The translations under genes were made by a program, and so were the position numbers. Of a DNA stretch of 64,000 nt, positions 38,043 through 48,864 are shown one piece after another. The notes beneath the pieces are model-generated. The model was not told the origin of the DNA. It did no database searches and saw only the letters and a list, made by a program, of their open reading frames with translations. The stretch is from Streptomyces cupreus (GTDB lineage Bacteria > Actinomycetota > Actinomycetes > Streptomycetales > Streptomycetaceae), in contig NZ_JACMSF010000007.1 of NCBI RefSeq assembly GCF_014257025.1, positions 1 through 64,000 of the forward strand, given 5' to 3'. Position 1 is the first letter of the stretch. Each line of letters begins with the position of its first letter.

Positions 38043-39088
38043 CAGGACGTACTCCGCGGCTGATCAGGGTTGGCCGGATCGGCCGGCCCGTCGAGGCCCG
38101 TGGCGGCCGACCGCGCCGCCGCGGTACTCAGCCCAAGGTCGTCGCCCTCGGCGGCGGCATGGGCCTGTCGGCCTCGCTCGCCGCGCTGCGCCGGATCACC
38201 GGTGACCTGACCGCCGTGGTCACGGTCGCCGACGACGGCGGCTCCAGCGGGCGTCTGCGCGACGAGCTGGGTGTGCTGCCGCCCGGCGATCTGCGCAAGG
38301 CGCTGGCCGCGCTGTGCGGCGACGACGACTGGGGCCAGACCTGGTCGCGGGTGATCCAGCACCGCTTCACCTCCCAGGGCGACCTGCACGACCACGCGGT
38401 CGGCAATCTGCTGATCGTCGCCCTGTGGGAGCAGCTCGGCGACCATGTCCAGGCCCTTGACCTGGTCGGCAAGCTCCTCGGGGCGCACGGGCGCGTGCTG
38501 CCCATGTCCGCCGTACCCCTGGAGCTCCAGGCCCTGGTCAAGGGGCACGACCCGGAGCGGCCCGAGGACGTCGACACCGTGCGCGGACAGGCCACCGTCG
38601 CCCTCACCCCCGGTGAGGTGCAGTCCGTGCACCTGGTGCCGCACGACCCGCCCGCCGTCCCCGAGGCCGTCGCGGCGGTCCAGGACGCGGACTGGGTGGT
38701 GCTGGGCCCCGGGTCCTGGTTCTCCTCGGTGATCCCGCATCTGCTCGTGCCCGAACTGCTGGACGCCCTCACGGAGACGAAGGCCCGCCGGGTACTCTCG
38801 CTGAACCTCGCCCCGCAGCCCGGAGAAACCGAAGGCTTCTCCCCGCAGCGTCATTTGGAGGTTTTGGGACGACACGCCCCTAAACTCGCCCTGGACGTGG
38901 TGCTGGCCGACGAGGCTGCCGTGCCCGACCGCGAGGTGCTGACCGAGGCCGCCAAGCGGCTCGGGGCCGCGGTCGAGCTGGCTCCGGTCGCCCGGAGGGA
39001 CGGATCTCCGCGGCACGACCCGGAGCTGCTGGCCGCCGCGTACGACCGTATTTTTCGGATGCATGGAAGGATCGGCCCATGGCGATGA
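38039..39088 (+). CDS. YvcK/CofD-like gluconeogenesis factor
   Basis: 349 residues. [20 protein letters not shown] is the substrate loop of the YvcK/CofD fold; [35 protein letters not shown] and [19 protein letters not shown] also match. YvcK proteins bind UDP-sugars and support growth on gluconeogenic carbon and cell-wall synthesis. It overlaps rapZ by four bases and whiA by ten, so the run is translationally coupled. A basic N-terminal extension of about 30 residues precedes the domain. Confidence 0.92.
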   Translation: MTGRTPRLIRVGRIGRPVEARGGRPRRRGTQPKVVALGGGMGLSASLAALRRITGDLTAVVTVADDGGSSGRLRDELGVLPPGDLRKALAALCGDDDWGQTWSRVIQHRFTSQGDLHDHAVGNLLIVALWEQLGDHVQALDLVGKLLGAHGRVLPMSAVPLELQALVKGHDPERPEDVDTVRGQATVALTPGEVQSVHLVPHDPPAVPEAVAAVQDADWVVLGPGSWFSSVIPHLLVPELLDALTETKARRVLSLNLAPQPGETEGFSPQRHLEVLGRHAPKLALDVVLADEAAVPDREVLTEAAKRLGAAVELAPVARRDGSPRHDPELLAAAYDRIFRMHGRIGPWR

Positions 39089-40068
39089 CGGCAGCGGTGA
39101 AGGACGAGATCTCCCGGCTCCCCGTCACCCGGACCTGCTGCAGGAAGGCGGAGGTCTCCGCCATTCTGCGGTTCGCCGGCGGCCTCCATCTGGTCAGCGG
39201 GCGCATCGTGATCGAGGCGGAGCTGGACACCGCGATGGCGGCCCGTCGGCTCAAGCGGGACATCCTGGAGATCTTCGGCCACAGCTCCGAACTGATCGTG
39301 ATGGCGCCCGGTGGACTGCGCCGGGGCTCGCGCTACGTCGTGCGCGTGGTCGCCGGCGGTGACCAGCTGGCCCGGCAGACCGGCCTGGTCGACGGGCGGG
39401 GCCGCCCGATCCGCGGCCTGCCCCCGCAGGTCGTCTCCGGGGCCACCTGTGACGCCGAGGCCGCCTGGCGCGGCGCCTTCCTGGCGCACGGCTCGCTCAC
39501 CGAACCCGGCCGCTCCTCCTCCCTGGAGGTGACCTGCCCGGGCCCCGAGGCCGCGCTCGCGCTCGTCGGAGCCGCCCGCCGGCTGTCCATCGCCGCGAAG
39601 GCCCGTGAGGTGCGCGGCGTGGACCGGGTCGTCGTCCGTGACGGTGACGCGATCGGCGCCCTGCTGACCCGCCTCGGCGCCCATGAGTCGGTGCTGGCCT
39701 GGGAGGAGCGGCGGATGCGCCGCGAGGTCCGCGCCACGGCGAACCGTCTCGCCAACTTCGACGACGCCAACCTCCGCCGCTCCGCGCGCGCGGCCGTCGC
39801 CGCCGGTGCCCGCGTCCAGCGCGCGCTGGAGATCCTCGGCGAGGAGGTCCCCGAGCATCTCGCCGCCGCCGGCCGGCTGCGCATGGAGCACAAGCAGGCC
39901 TCCCTGGAGGAGCTCGGCGCGCTCGCCGACCCGCCGCTGACCAAGGACGCCGTCGCCGGCCGTATCCGCCGCCTCCTGGCGATGGCCGACAAGCGCGCCC
40001 AGGACCTCGGCATCCCCGGCACCGAGTCCACCCTCACCGAGGAGATGGCCGACAACCTCGCGGGCTGA
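39079..40068 (+). CDS. whiA: Sporulation transcription factor WhiA
   Basis: 329 residues. An N-terminal domain related to LAGLIDADG homing endonucleases ([40 protein letters not shown]) without nuclease function, and a C-terminal helix-turn-helix ([20 protein letters not shown]). WhiA works with WhiB to switch aerial hyphae to sporulation septation. Start ATG 39079, ten bases before the yvcK stop. In streptomycetes whiA usually also has its own promoter; I could not pick it out inside yvcK. Confidence 0.96.
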   Translation: MAMTAAVKDEISRLPVTRTCCRKAEVSAILRFAGGLHLVSGRIVIEAELDTAMAARRLKRDILEIFGHSSELIVMAPGGLRRGSRYVVRVVAGGDQLARQTGLVDGRGRPIRGLPPQVVSGATCDAEAAWRGAFLAHGSLTEPGRSSSLEVTCPGPEAALALVGAARRLSIAAKAREVRGVDRVVVRDGDAIGALLTRLGAHESVLAWEERRMRREVRATANRLANFDDANLRRSARAAVAAGARVQRALEILGEEVPEHLAAAGRLRMEHKQASLEELGALADPPLTKDAVAGRIRRLLAMADKRAQDLGIPGTESTLTEEMADNLAG

Positions 40069-40092
40069 CCTGAAGGTTGACCCATCGTCACC

Positions 40093-40136
40093 ACGCCGGT
40101 GACCGCGCCCACTTGGGTGATGGTCACCGGCGTTTT
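40093..40136 (+). terminator. Terminator after whiA
   Basis: ACGCCGGTGACC pairs perfectly with GGTCACCGGCGT, followed by TTTT: one of the few stems here with a T run. Confidence 0.85.
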
Positions 40137-40225
40137 CGTGTCCTGAGGCGCCCTTGACTCGATCATGGAGTGTCATGAGCCTGGCATCTGTTCGCTGACG
40201 TGGCGAACCCACGCTAGGGGGGTTC

Positions 40226-43180
40226 ATGAGACACAGAGCGAGATCGATCCTCGCTGTCGGCGCGCTCCTGATCGGCGGAGCGAGCTTCGCACCCATCGCC
40301 CAGGCACAGAACGACAGTTCGGACCCATCCGGTTCGGACGAGGTCAAGGTCTTCCGCGCCGAGGTCACCAAGAAGCAGATCCCGCTGCTGCTGGCCGCCG
40401 GACAGGACGGCCATGAACTCAGTGAGCGGGCGCCCGAGAGGGGCACCGCCACGATCGAGGTCTACCTCACCGACAAGCAGGCCGACAAGCTGGAGAAGCA
40501 GGGCGTAGAGCTCACCGAGCACACCCTGTCCGCCAAGGCCGAGCAGCGCGTCGAGGCGGCCGCCGAGAGCGTCTTCCGGCCCTTCAGCGGCAGCGGCGGC
40601 CTGAAGGAGGAGATCTTCCGCACCGGCCAGGAGAACCCCGGCCTCACCAAGGTCGTCTCCATCGGCAAGACCGTCCAGGGCCAGGACATCCTGGCGCTGA
40701 AGCTCACCAAGAACGCCAAGAAGTCCAAGGACGGCGCCAAGCCCGCCGTGCTGTACATGTCCAACCAGCACGCGCGGGAGTGGATCACCCCGGAGATGAC
40801 CCGGCGGCTGATGCACCACTACCTGGACAACTACCGCACGGACAAGCGGATCAAGAAGATCGTCGACACCACCGAGCTGTGGTTCGTGATCTCGGCCAAC
40901 CCCGACGGCTACGACTACACCTTCAAGGACACGGGCGACCGCCTGTGGCGCAAGAACATGCGGGACGTCAACGGCGACGGCGCCATCGGCACCGGCGACG
41001 GAGTCGACCTCAACCGCAACTTCGCCTACAAGTGGGGCTATGACGACGAGGGTTCCTCCCCCAACCCCACCAGCCAGACCTACCGCGGTGACGCCCCGGG
41101 CTCCGAGCCGGAGACCAAGGCGCTGGACGCCTTCCAGAAGCGCATCGGCTTCGAACTCGGCATCAACTACCACTCGGCCGCCGAGCTCCTCCTCTACGGC
41201 GTCGGCTGGCAGGTGGCCACCGACACCCCGGACGACGTCCTCTACAAGGCGCTCGCCGGCACCCCCGACAACCCCGCGGTGCCCGGCTACCACCCGCAGG
41301 TCTCCTCGGAGCTGTACACCACCAACGGCGAGGCGGACGGACACGCCTCCAACGTCAACGGCCTGGCGATGTTCACGCCCGAGATGTCGACCTGCCAGAC
41401 CGCCTCGAACGTCGACCCGAACGACGCCTGGCTCCCCGGCGACTGCCAGTCCATCTTCAACTTCCCGGACGACGAGAAGCTGATCCAGCAGGAGGTCGCC
41501 AAGAACCTCCCGTTCGCGCTCTCCGTCGCCGAGTCCGCCGGCCACCCGGACCAGCCGTCCTCCTCGCTCGGCCTGAAGGCCGCCGACTTCACCCCGGCGC
41601 CGTTCACCACGTCGTACTCCCGCGGCGCCGACCAGAAGGTCTCCGTCGTCGTACGCAAGTCCGTGCGCGACAAGGAGCTCAAGTACCGCGTCAACGGCGG
41701 CCGTACGCACGACATGGCGCTGCGGTCCTGGAAGGGCGGCGAGACCTACGGCGGTGCGGACAACCTCTACTTCGACGAGTACCGCGCCAAGGTCGCCGAC
41801 GGCGATGCCGGTGACAAGGTCGAGGTGTGGTTCACCGGCGAGACCAGGAGCGGAAAGCCGGTCTCCAGCGACCACTTCACCTATACCGTCGCCGAACGCC
41901 CGCGCGCGGACGCCCTCGTCGTAGCCGAGGAGGGCGCGGCCGCCACCCAGGCGCAGACCTACGTCGACGCGCTCAAGGCCAACGGCTACAAGGCCGTCGT
42001 CTGGGACGTCGCCACCCAGGGCGCGCCCGACGCGCTCGGCGTGCTGAGCCACTTCGACACCGTCGTCCACTACACGGGCGCCGGCATCCCCGGCAACGCC
42101 ACCCAGCTCCAGTTGCGCGCCTTCCTCAACGAGGGCGGCAAGCTGATCGAGGCCGGCGAGCAGGCCGGCGGCAACGTCGACCTCGGCGGCGGCACCCTGT
42201 CCAACGACTTCAGCCAGTACTACCTCGGCGCCTACAGCCGTACGTCGCTGCCCGGGGCCACCGCCTTCGAGGGCGCCGGTGACCTCGCGGGCGCCAAGGG
42301 CGCGCTGGCCGGGGCGCCGGGCAACCCGCTGAACGCGGCCGGCTCCTACAGCGTCACCTCCGAGACCCTGCCCGTGGACAGGTTCCCGCAGTTCGCGAGC
42401 GCCGGAGCGGGCCGCTACCCCGGCACGGTCAACCCGTACGGGCCGTACGAGGGCAGCTCCATGGCGGCCGTCACGCACAGCGACTACGCCTGGAACCGCC
42501 TCACCCGCACCATCGACCTCACCTCGGTGACCGCCGCGCAGGCACCCACGCTGACCACCCGCATTCTGTGGAGCACCGAGCCTGGCTACGACCACGCCGT
42601 GCTGGAGGCCCGTACGGCGGGCGGCGACGACTGGACGACGCTGCCCGAGAAGGGTGGCGCGACCAGCACCGCGGTGCCCGAGGAGTGCTCGGCCGGGTAC
42701 TTCATCCAGGCCCACCCCGCACTCAAGCGGTATCTGACGCTCGCCGGCGGCGCCTGCACCCCCTCCGGCACCAGCGGCTCCTGGAACAGCTTCACCGGGG
42801 CGTCGGCAGGCTGGCAGGAGGTCTCCTTCGACCTGTCCGCCTACGCGGGCAAAACCGTCGAGGTCTCGCTCGGCTACATCACCGACCCCGGCTCCGGCGG
42901 CCGTGGCGTCCTCGTCGACAACGCCTCCGTCGTGATCGGCGGCACCGCCGTCGAGACCGAGGGCTTCGAGACGGCGCTCGGCGCCTGGAGCGTCCCGGGC
43001 CCGCCCGCGGGCAGCCCCGCGGTCGTCAAGGACTGGGCGCGGGTCGGCCGGCTCTTCCAGACGTACGGCGCGGTCACCACGGACGACACCGTGCTGCTGG
43101 GCTTCGGCCTGGAGCACGTCGTCGCCCCGGCCGACCGTGCGGCCCTGATCGGCGAGGCGCTCACCGCCCTCGACGGGTGA
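40226..43180 (+). CDS. Secreted M14 zinc carboxypeptidase
   Basis: 984 residues. Signal peptide 1-27 (core ILAVGALLIGGASF, cleavage after AQA). The M14 domain spans about residues 120-440: zinc ligands in NQHAREWITPE and NYHSAAEL, substrate arginine in DLNRNF, catalytic glutamate in FTPEMST. The loop DVNGDGAIGTGD resembles a calcium-binding loop. Two beta-rich C-terminal regions follow, the first like a gatase/ThuA-type fold (YTGAGIPGNATQLQLRAFLN), the second like an adhesion or carbohydrate-binding module (FDLSAYAGKTVEVSLGY). It trims C-terminal residues from extracellular peptides. AGGGGGG precedes ATG 40226. Confidence 0.9.
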   Translation: MRHRARSILAVGALLIGGASFAPIAQAQNDSSDPSGSDEVKVFRAEVTKKQIPLLLAAGQDGHELSERAPERGTATIEVYLTDKQADKLEKQGVELTEHTLSAKAEQRVEAAAESVFRPFSGSGGLKEEIFRTGQENPGLTKVVSIGKTVQGQDILALKLTKNAKKSKDGAKPAVLYMSNQHAREWITPEMTRRLMHHYLDNYRTDKRIKKIVDTTELWFVISANPDGYDYTFKDTGDRLWRKNMRDVNGDGAIGTGDGVDLNRNFAYKWGYDDEGSSPNPTSQTYRGDAPGSEPETKALDAFQKRIGFELGINYHSAAELLLYGVGWQVATDTPDDVLYKALAGTPDNPAVPGYHPQVSSELYTTNGEADGHASNVNGLAMFTPEMSTCQTASNVDPNDAWLPGDCQSIFNFPDDEKLIQQEVAKNLPFALSVAESAGHPDQPSSSLGLKAADFTPAPFTTSYSRGADQKVSVVVRKSVRDKELKYRVNGGRTHDMALRSWKGGETYGGADNLYFDEYRAKVADGDAGDKVEVWFTGETRSGKPVSSDHFTYTVAERPRADALVVAEEGAAATQAQTYVDALKANGYKAVVWDVATQGAPDALGVLSHFDTVVHYTGAGIPGNATQLQLRAFLNEGGKLIEAGEQAGGNVDLGGGTLSNDFSQYYLGAYSRTSLPGATAFEGAGDLAGAKGALAGAPGNPLNAAGSYSVTSETLPVDRFPQFASAGAGRYPGTVNPYGPYEGSSMAAVTHSDYAWNRLTRTIDLTSVTAAQAPTLTTRILWSTEPGYDHAVLEARTAGGDDWTTLPEKGGATSTAVPEECSAGYFIQAHPALKRYLTLAGGACTPSGTSGSWNSFTGASAGWQEVSFDLSAYAGKTVEVSLGYITDPGSGGRGVLVDNASVVIGGTAVETEGFETALGAWSVPGPPAGSPAVVKDWARVGRLFQTYGAVTTDDTVLLGFGLEHVVAPADRAALIGEALTALDG

Positions 43181-43242
43181 GCCAGGGTCCGCAAGGCCCC
43201 GACTCTCCGCGATGAGGAGGTGACAGGGCGCTGAAGCCCGGG

Positions 43243-43278
43243 GGCGGTCCGTACCCCTACTGGCGGGTACGGACCGCC
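43243..43278. terminator. Terminator after the carboxypeptidase gene
   Basis: Fourteen-base perfect stem (arm GGCGGTCCGTACCC) and an eight-base loop, no T run. Confidence 0.7.
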
Positions 43279-43301
43279 TGCCCGTGTATGGGGCATCTCG
43301 A

Positions 43302-44415
<1,114 letters not shown>

Positions 44416-44446
44416 TCTCCGGAGCAGGCACTTCGATGTGACAGCA

Positions 44447-44482
44447 GGGCTCGGGCGGCGCAGGGACGCGCCGCCCGGGCCC
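44447..44482 (+). terminator. Terminator between gap and pgk
   Basis: Fifteen-base stem GGGCTCGGGCGGCGC/GCGCCGCCCGGGCCC with one G-U pair and a six-base loop. It may lower read-through from the strongly used gap gene. Confidence 0.7.
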
Positions 44483-44513
44483 TGACTCACGTACAGACCA
44501 GCCCTCTTAGGAT
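44483..44513 (+). promoter_or_regulatory. Possible promoter of pgk
   Basis: TGACTC near 44483 and TAGGAT at 44508-44513, about nineteen bases apart and 36 bases before pgk. Confidence 0.35.
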
Positions 44514-44549
44514 CACGAGCATCACGAACACTTCTCGGGAGCCCTCTCA

Positions 44550-45761
44550 ATGAAGACGATCGACGAACTCCTCGCCGAAGGCGTCACCGGCAAGCGGGTC
44601 TTCGTCCGCGCCGACCTCAACGTGCCGCTGGACGGCACCACGATCACCGACGACGGCCGTATCCGCGCGGTCCTGCCCACCGTCAAGGCGCTCGCCGAGG
44701 CCGGCGCCCGGGTGGTCGTGGCCTCCCACCTGGGCCGCCCCAAGGGTGCCCCGGACCCCGCCTTCTCCCTCGCCCCGGCCGCCGCCCGGCTCGGTGGACT
44801 CCTCGGCGCCGACGTCGCCTTCGCGACCGACACGGTCGGCGAGTCCGCCCAGGCGGTCGTCGCGGGCCTCGCCGACGGCCAGGTCGCCGTCATCGAGAAC
44901 CTGCGCTTCAACGCCGGCGAGACCTCCAAGGACGACGCCGAGCGCGCCGCCTTCGCCGAGCAGCTCGCCGCCCTGGCGGACGTCTACGTCGGCGACGGCT
45001 TCGGCGCCGTGCACCGCAAGCACGCGTCCGTGTACGACCTCCCGGGCAGGCTGCCGCACTACGCCGGCTACCTCATCGCCACCGAGGTCGGCGTCCTGAA
45101 GAAGCTCACCGAGGACGTCAAGCGGCCCTACGCCGTGGCCCTCGGCGGCTCCAAGGTCTCCGACAAGCTGGCCGTCATCGACCAGCTGCTCGGCAAGGCC
45201 GACCGCATCCTCATCGGCGGCGGCATGGCCTTCACCTTCCTCAAGGCCAAGGGCTACGAGGTCGGCACCTCGCTGCTCCAGGAGGACCAGATCCCAGCCG
45301 TCACCGAATACCTGGAGCGCGCCGAGAAGCTGGGCGTCGAGCTGGTGCTCCCGGTCGACGTCGTGGTCTCCCCGGGCTTCCCGGACCTGAAGGCCAAGGC
45401 GCCCACCGAGCACACCGCCGTCGACGCGGACCAGATGCCCGAGGGGCAGCTGGGCCTGGACATCGGCCCGAAGACCGGCGAGCTGTACGCCGGAAAGCTC
45501 ACCGACGCCGCGACCGTCTTCTGGAACGGCCCCATGGGCGTCTTCGAGCACCCCGATTTCGCCGAGGGCACCAAGGCGGTCGCCCAGGCCCTCGTCGACT
45601 CGGACGGGTTCACCGTCGTCGGCGGCGGAGACTCCGCCGCGGCCGTGCGTACGCTCGGCTTCGACGAGACCGCATTCGGCCACATCTCGACCGGCGGCGG
45701 CGCCTCCCTCGAATACCTTGAGGGCAAGACGCTCCCCGGCCTCGCCGCACTGGAGGACTGA
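44550..45761 (+). CDS. pgk: Phosphoglycerate kinase
   Basis: 403 residues. [14 protein letters not shown] at the start, SHLGRPKG, the nucleotide-binding [20 protein letters not shown] and the C-terminal [11 protein letters not shown] are the family motifs. It makes ATP from 1,3-bisphosphoglycerate. ATG 44550 has GGGAG eight bases upstream. tpiA begins five bases after its stop, so the two are cotranscribed. Confidence 0.97.
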   Translation: MKTIDELLAEGVTGKRVFVRADLNVPLDGTTITDDGRIRAVLPTVKALAEAGARVVVASHLGRPKGAPDPAFSLAPAAARLGGLLGADVAFATDTVGESAQAVVAGLADGQVAVIENLRFNAGETSKDDAERAAFAEQLAALADVYVGDGFGAVHRKHASVYDLPGRLPHYAGYLIATEVGVLKKLTEDVKRPYAVALGGSKVSDKLAVIDQLLGKADRILIGGGMAFTFLKAKGYEVGTSLLQEDQIPAVTEYLERAEKLGVELVLPVDVVVSPGFPDLKAKAPTEHTAVDADQMPEGQLGLDIGPKTGELYAGKLTDAATVFWNGPMGVFEHPDFAEGTKAVAQALVDSDGFTVVGGGDSAAAVRTLGFDETAFGHISTGGGASLEYLEGKTLPGLAALED

Positions 45762-45766
45762 CCCTG

Positions 45767-46543
45767 ATGAGCACGCGCACGCCGCTGATGGCGGGCAACT
45801 GGAAGATGAACCTCAACCACCTTGAGGCCATCGCCCACGTCCAGAAGCTCGCCTTCGCCCTCGCGGACAAGGACTACGAGGCCGTCGAGGTCGCCGTCCT
45901 GCCGCCCTTCACCGACCTGCGCTCCGTGCAGACCCTGGTCGACGGCGACAAGCTGAAGATCAAGTACGGCGCCCAGGACATCTCCGCGCAGGACTCCGGC
46001 GCCTACACCGGCGAGATCTCCGGCCCGATGCTGGCCAAGCTGAAGTGCACATACGTGGCCATCGGCCACTCCGAGCGCCGCCAGTACCACAACGAGACCG
46101 ACGAGATCGTCAACGCCAAGGTCAAGGCCGCCTACAAGCACGGCCTGACCCCGATCATGTGCGTCGGCGAGGAACTGGACGTCCGCGAGGCCGGCAACGC
46201 CGTCCCGCACACCCTCGCCCAGGTCGAGGGCGGTCTGAAGGACCTCCCGGCCGAGCAGGCCGAGACCATCGTGATCGCCTACGAGCCCGTCTGGGCCATC
46301 GGCACCGGCAAGGTCTGCGGTGCCGAGGACGCCCAGGAGGTCTGCGCCGCCATCCGCGGGAAGCTCGCCGAGCTGTACTCGCAGGACGTGGCCGACAAGG
46401 TCCGCATCCAGTACGGCGGCTCCGTGAAGTCCGGCAATGTCGCCGAGATCATGGCGCAGGCCGACATCGACGGCGCCCTGGTGGGCGGCGCTTCCCTGGA
46501 CGCCGACGAGTTCGTCAAGATCGTGCGCTTCCGCGACCAGTAA
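45767..46543 (+). CDS. tpiA: Triosephosphate isomerase
   Basis: 258 residues. AGNWKMN carries the catalytic lysine, [11 protein letters not shown] the histidine, and [14 protein letters not shown] the glutamate with loop 6; YGGSVKSGN binds phosphate. It interconverts dihydroxyacetone phosphate and glyceraldehyde 3-phosphate. ATG 45767, directly after pgk. Confidence 0.97.
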   Translation: MSTRTPLMAGNWKMNLNHLEAIAHVQKLAFALADKDYEAVEVAVLPPFTDLRSVQTLVDGDKLKIKYGAQDISAQDSGAYTGEISGPMLAKLKCTYVAIGHSERRQYHNETDEIVNAKVKAAYKHGLTPIMCVGEELDVREAGNAVPHTLAQVEGGLKDLPAEQAETIVIAYEPVWAIGTGKVCGAEDAQEVCAAIRGKLAELYSQDVADKVRIQYGGSVKSGNVAEIMAQADIDGALVGGASLDADEFVKIVRFRDQ

Positions 46544-46577
46544 GTATGCGGTAGCGCGGATCCGTCGTACCCTTGCG

Positions 46578-46603
46578 GGGGCACAGCCCGGTGGCTGTGC
46601 CCC
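46578..46603 (+). terminator. Hairpin between tpiA and secG
   Basis: GGGGCACAGCC pairs perfectly with GGCTGTGCCCC around a four-base loop. secG may still be reached by read-through. Confidence 0.65.
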
Positions 46604-46639
46604 TGTCGTCCATCCAGATCCGAGGAAGTTGGTCCAGCC

Positions 46640-46876
46640 GTGGTTATGGGGTTCTCGATCGCCCTGATCGTGTTCAGCGGTCTGCTGATGCTGCTGGTGC
46701 TGATGCACAAGGGCAAGGGCGGCGGCCTCTCCGACATGTTCGGTGGCGGCATGCAGTCGTCCGTCGGCGGCTCCTCGGTCGCCGAGCGCAACCTCGACCG
46801 GATCACCGTCGTGGTCGGTCTGCTGTGGTTCGCGTGCATTGTCGTGCTCGGCCTGCTGATGAAGGTGAACAACTGA
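46640..46876 (+). CDS. secG: Preprotein translocase subunit SecG
   Basis: 78 residues with two membrane helices (FSIALIVFSGLLMLLVLMHK and ITVVVGLLWFACIVVLGLLM) joined by the conserved loop GKGGGLSDMFGGGM. SecG assists the SecYE channel in protein export. GTG 46640 lies about twelve bases after GAGGAAG; an ATG two codons later is less well placed. The position after tpiA is typical of actinobacteria. Confidence 0.95.
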   Translation: MVMGFSIALIVFSGLLMLLVLMHKGKGGGLSDMFGGGMQSSVGGSSVAERNLDRITVVVGLLWFACIVVLGLLMKVNN

Positions 46877-46892
46877 CCGGCACGCACAATCC

Positions 46893-47005
46893 GTACGTAA
46901 GGCCCCATGTTCGGTACGCGCAGCTGAGCGCGGCCTATCATGGGGCTTGCGTCTAGATGTGGGGCCTGTAACTCCAATCACTGGACGCGCGTTGGGCCTT
47001 ACGTA
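46893..47005. promoter_or_regulatory. Nested inverted repeats upstream of the RbpA-like gene
   Basis: The 198-base gap holds TACGTAAGGCCC (46893-46904) and its exact complement GGGCCTTACGTA (46994-47005), with GCCCCATG/CATGGGGC (46901-46908/46939-46946) inside. The inner pair may be the secG terminator. TAGACT near 47004 is a possible -10 for the next gene, which would put the distal arm across the promoter. Confidence 0.4.
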
Positions 47006-47074
47006 GACTGAGGCGCTCGCAACGAAGCGAAACGCCGACTCGCTTCGCGGCACCATCACGCAGGGAGTTACACC

Positions 47075-47410
47075 GTGGCAAGTGGCAACGCGATCCGGGG
47101 AAGCCGGGTCGGGGCGGGGCCGATGGGCGAGGCCGAGCGCGGCGAGTCCGCGCCGCGGCTGCGCATCTCCTTCTGGTGCTCCAACGGGCACGAGACCCAG
47201 CCCAGCTTCGCCAGCGACGCGCAGGTTCCCGACACCTGGGACTGCCCGCGCTGCGGCTTCCCCGCCGGGCAGGACCGGGACAACCCGCCGGACCCACCGC
47301 GCACCGAGCCCTACAAGACGCACCTGGCGTATGTACGGGAGCGGCGCAGCGACGCGGACGGCGAGGCGATCCTCGCCGAGGCGCTCGCCAAACTGCGGGG
47401 CGAGATCTAG
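47075..47410 (+). CDS. RbpA-family RNA polymerase-binding protein (paralogue)
   Basis: 111 residues. IRGSRVG near the start, a zinc-ribbon-like pair (CSNGHE and CPRCGF), the central DAQVPDTWDC, and a C-terminal THLAYVRERRSDADGEAIL helix, which in RbpA contacts the principal sigma factor. It differs clearly from the main RbpA I recall (which has THWDMLMERR), so it is likely a second family member rather than RbpA itself. GTG 47075 follows CAGGGAG. Role in transcription start inferred from the family. Confidence 0.8.
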   Translation: MASGNAIRGSRVGAGPMGEAERGESAPRLRISFWCSNGHETQPSFASDAQVPDTWDCPRCGFPAGQDRDNPPDPPRTEPYKTHLAYVRERRSDADGEAILAEALAKLRGEI

Positions 47411-47422
47411 AAGTTGAGGAAC

Positions 47423-47448
47423 GGCCAGGCACCGCTCGGTGCCTGGCC
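47423..47448 (+). terminator. Terminator after the RbpA-like gene
   Basis: GGCCAGGCACC pairs perfectly with GGTGCCTGGCC around a four-base loop. Confidence 0.75.
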
Positions 47449-47489
47449 GAAGCTGTTTCGCGGCCTGCCGCTCCCCGCGCCCCGGCCGA

Positions 47490-47512
47490 TTGTCAGTGGT
47501 GCCCTCTACGGT
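47490..47512 (+). promoter_or_regulatory. RecA-NDp/PafBC-type damage promoter of an MFS exporter
   Basis: TTGTCAGTG at 47490-47498, eight bases, TACGGT at 47507-47512, 32 bases before the GTG start. Confidence 0.8.
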
Positions 47513-47543
47513 TTGTTCATCGGGCGAATCGTGAGGGGGAGAC

Positions 47544-48812
47544 GTGGCGACGGTCGAGTCGGGGGACGTGCGCGCACCGGCGTGGCGCGGGGGTTTCGGG
47601 CGGTTGTGGAGCGCCGCCGTGCTCTCCAGCTTCGGCGACGCCCTGCGTACGGCCGCGCTGCCGCTGCTCGCCGCCACGCTGACGGACCGCCCGCTGCTCA
47701 TCGCCGCGGTGACCGCCTGCGGCTATCTGCCCTGGATCGTCTTCGGGTTGCTGGGCGGCGCCGTCGCGGACCGAGTGGACCAGCGGCGCGCGATGTGGAT
47801 GATCGATGCGCTACGAGGGCTGCTGGTCGCGGGTTTCGCGGTCGCCGTCGCTCTCGGACACGCCTCGATCGCCCTGCTCATCGCGCTGGCCTTCGCCCTG
47901 ACCACGCTCCAGACCCTCTTCGACAACGCCTCGACGGCCCTGTTGCCCGCCCTGGTCGACCGCACCGAGCTGGGCAGTGCCAACGCCCGCCTGATGACCG
48001 GGCAGCGCCTCGCGGGCGGCCTGCTGGGCGCGCCGGTCGTACCGCTGCTGATCACGGCCGGGGCGGCGGCGCCCTTCGCCGCGGACGCGGTGACCTTCCT
48101 GGTGGCGGCCGCGCTGGTCGCCTCGCTGCGGACAGCGCCGCCCGAGCGAGGGCCCAGACCTGCGGGCAGCACCCTGCGCCGGGAGATCACGGAAGGGCTG
48201 CGCACTCTGGGGCGGGACCGGGCCCTGCGCGGGCTGTGCGCCGCCACCGCCCTGTGCAACATCGGCATGGGCGCCCTGATCGCCACCCTGGTGCTGCTGG
48301 TGACGGGCTGGCTGGACGCGGGCAACACCGGATACGCGGTGGCCATGACGGCGTACACGGCCGGCAGCCTCACCGGCGGGCTGGTGGGGGGTACGCTCGT
48401 CGCCCGGGCGGGGCGGGTGCGGGCGGTGCTGCTCGCCGGGGTCGTGCAGATCGGCGCGCTCGTCGTGATGGGCTCGGTACGCCATCTGGTCGCGCTGGCG
48501 CTCGCCCTGGCCGTGTTCGGGTTCATGGGCATGGTGTGGAACGTGAACACCACGACCCTGATGCAGCAGCGCAGTCCGGCCGACATGCTCGGGCGGGTCA
48601 GCTCGGCGTTCCGGACCCTCGGTGTCGCCGGGGCACCCCTGGGCGCGCTGCTCGGCGGCGCCATCGCCACCGCATGGGGACTCAACAGCCCGGCCCTGCT
48701 CGCGGCCGCGTTCTTCGTCCTGTCCGTCATCGCGCTGATACCAGTACTCAAGGTGGACGTACTTGTTGTTGCCCCGCACGACGACAGCACGACAGCTCAC
48801 GTCACCCGCTGA
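47544..48812 (+). CDS. MFS exporter (EntS-like), probably damage-inducible
   Basis: 422 residues, twelve predicted membrane segments, with [20 protein letters not shown] between helices 2 and 3 and a central loop near residues 200-220. The layout matches the EntS/MefA-like exporter group, which exports siderophores, macrolides or other small molecules. A full damage-type promoter lies upstream and a terminator separates it from the RbpA-like gene, so it appears to be its own unit. GGGGGAGAC precedes GTG 47544. Substrate unknown. Confidence 0.82.
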   Translation: MATVESGDVRAPAWRGGFGRLWSAAVLSSFGDALRTAALPLLAATLTDRPLLIAAVTACGYLPWIVFGLLGGAVADRVDQRRAMWMIDALRGLLVAGFAVAVALGHASIALLIALAFALTTLQTLFDNASTALLPALVDRTELGSANARLMTGQRLAGGLLGAPVVPLLITAGAAAPFAADAVTFLVAAALVASLRTAPPERGPRPAGSTLRREITEGLRTLGRDRALRGLCAATALCNIGMGALIATLVLLVTGWLDAGNTGYAVAMTAYTAGSLTGGLVGGTLVARAGRVRAVLLAGVVQIGALVVMGSVRHLVALALALAVFGFMGMVWNVNTTTLMQQRSPADMLGRVSSAFRTLGVAGAPLGALLGGAIATAWGLNSPALLAAAFFVLSVIALIPVLKVDVLVVAPHDDSTTAHVTR

Positions 48813-48864
48813 TCAACTAGGTTGGAACAGCGGGGACAGGTACGAAAGAAGGCTGAAGTCCGAG

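Noticed and set aside
40960..41010. Dockerin-like calcium repeat in the carboxypeptidase
   Set aside because: A single DxNxDG loop inside the M14 domain, common in secreted streptomycete members; no second repeat.
40214..43117. A 967-codon minus-strand frame across the carboxypeptidase gene
   Set aside because: Antisense shadow of a gene with clear M14 motifs and a signal peptide on the plus strand.
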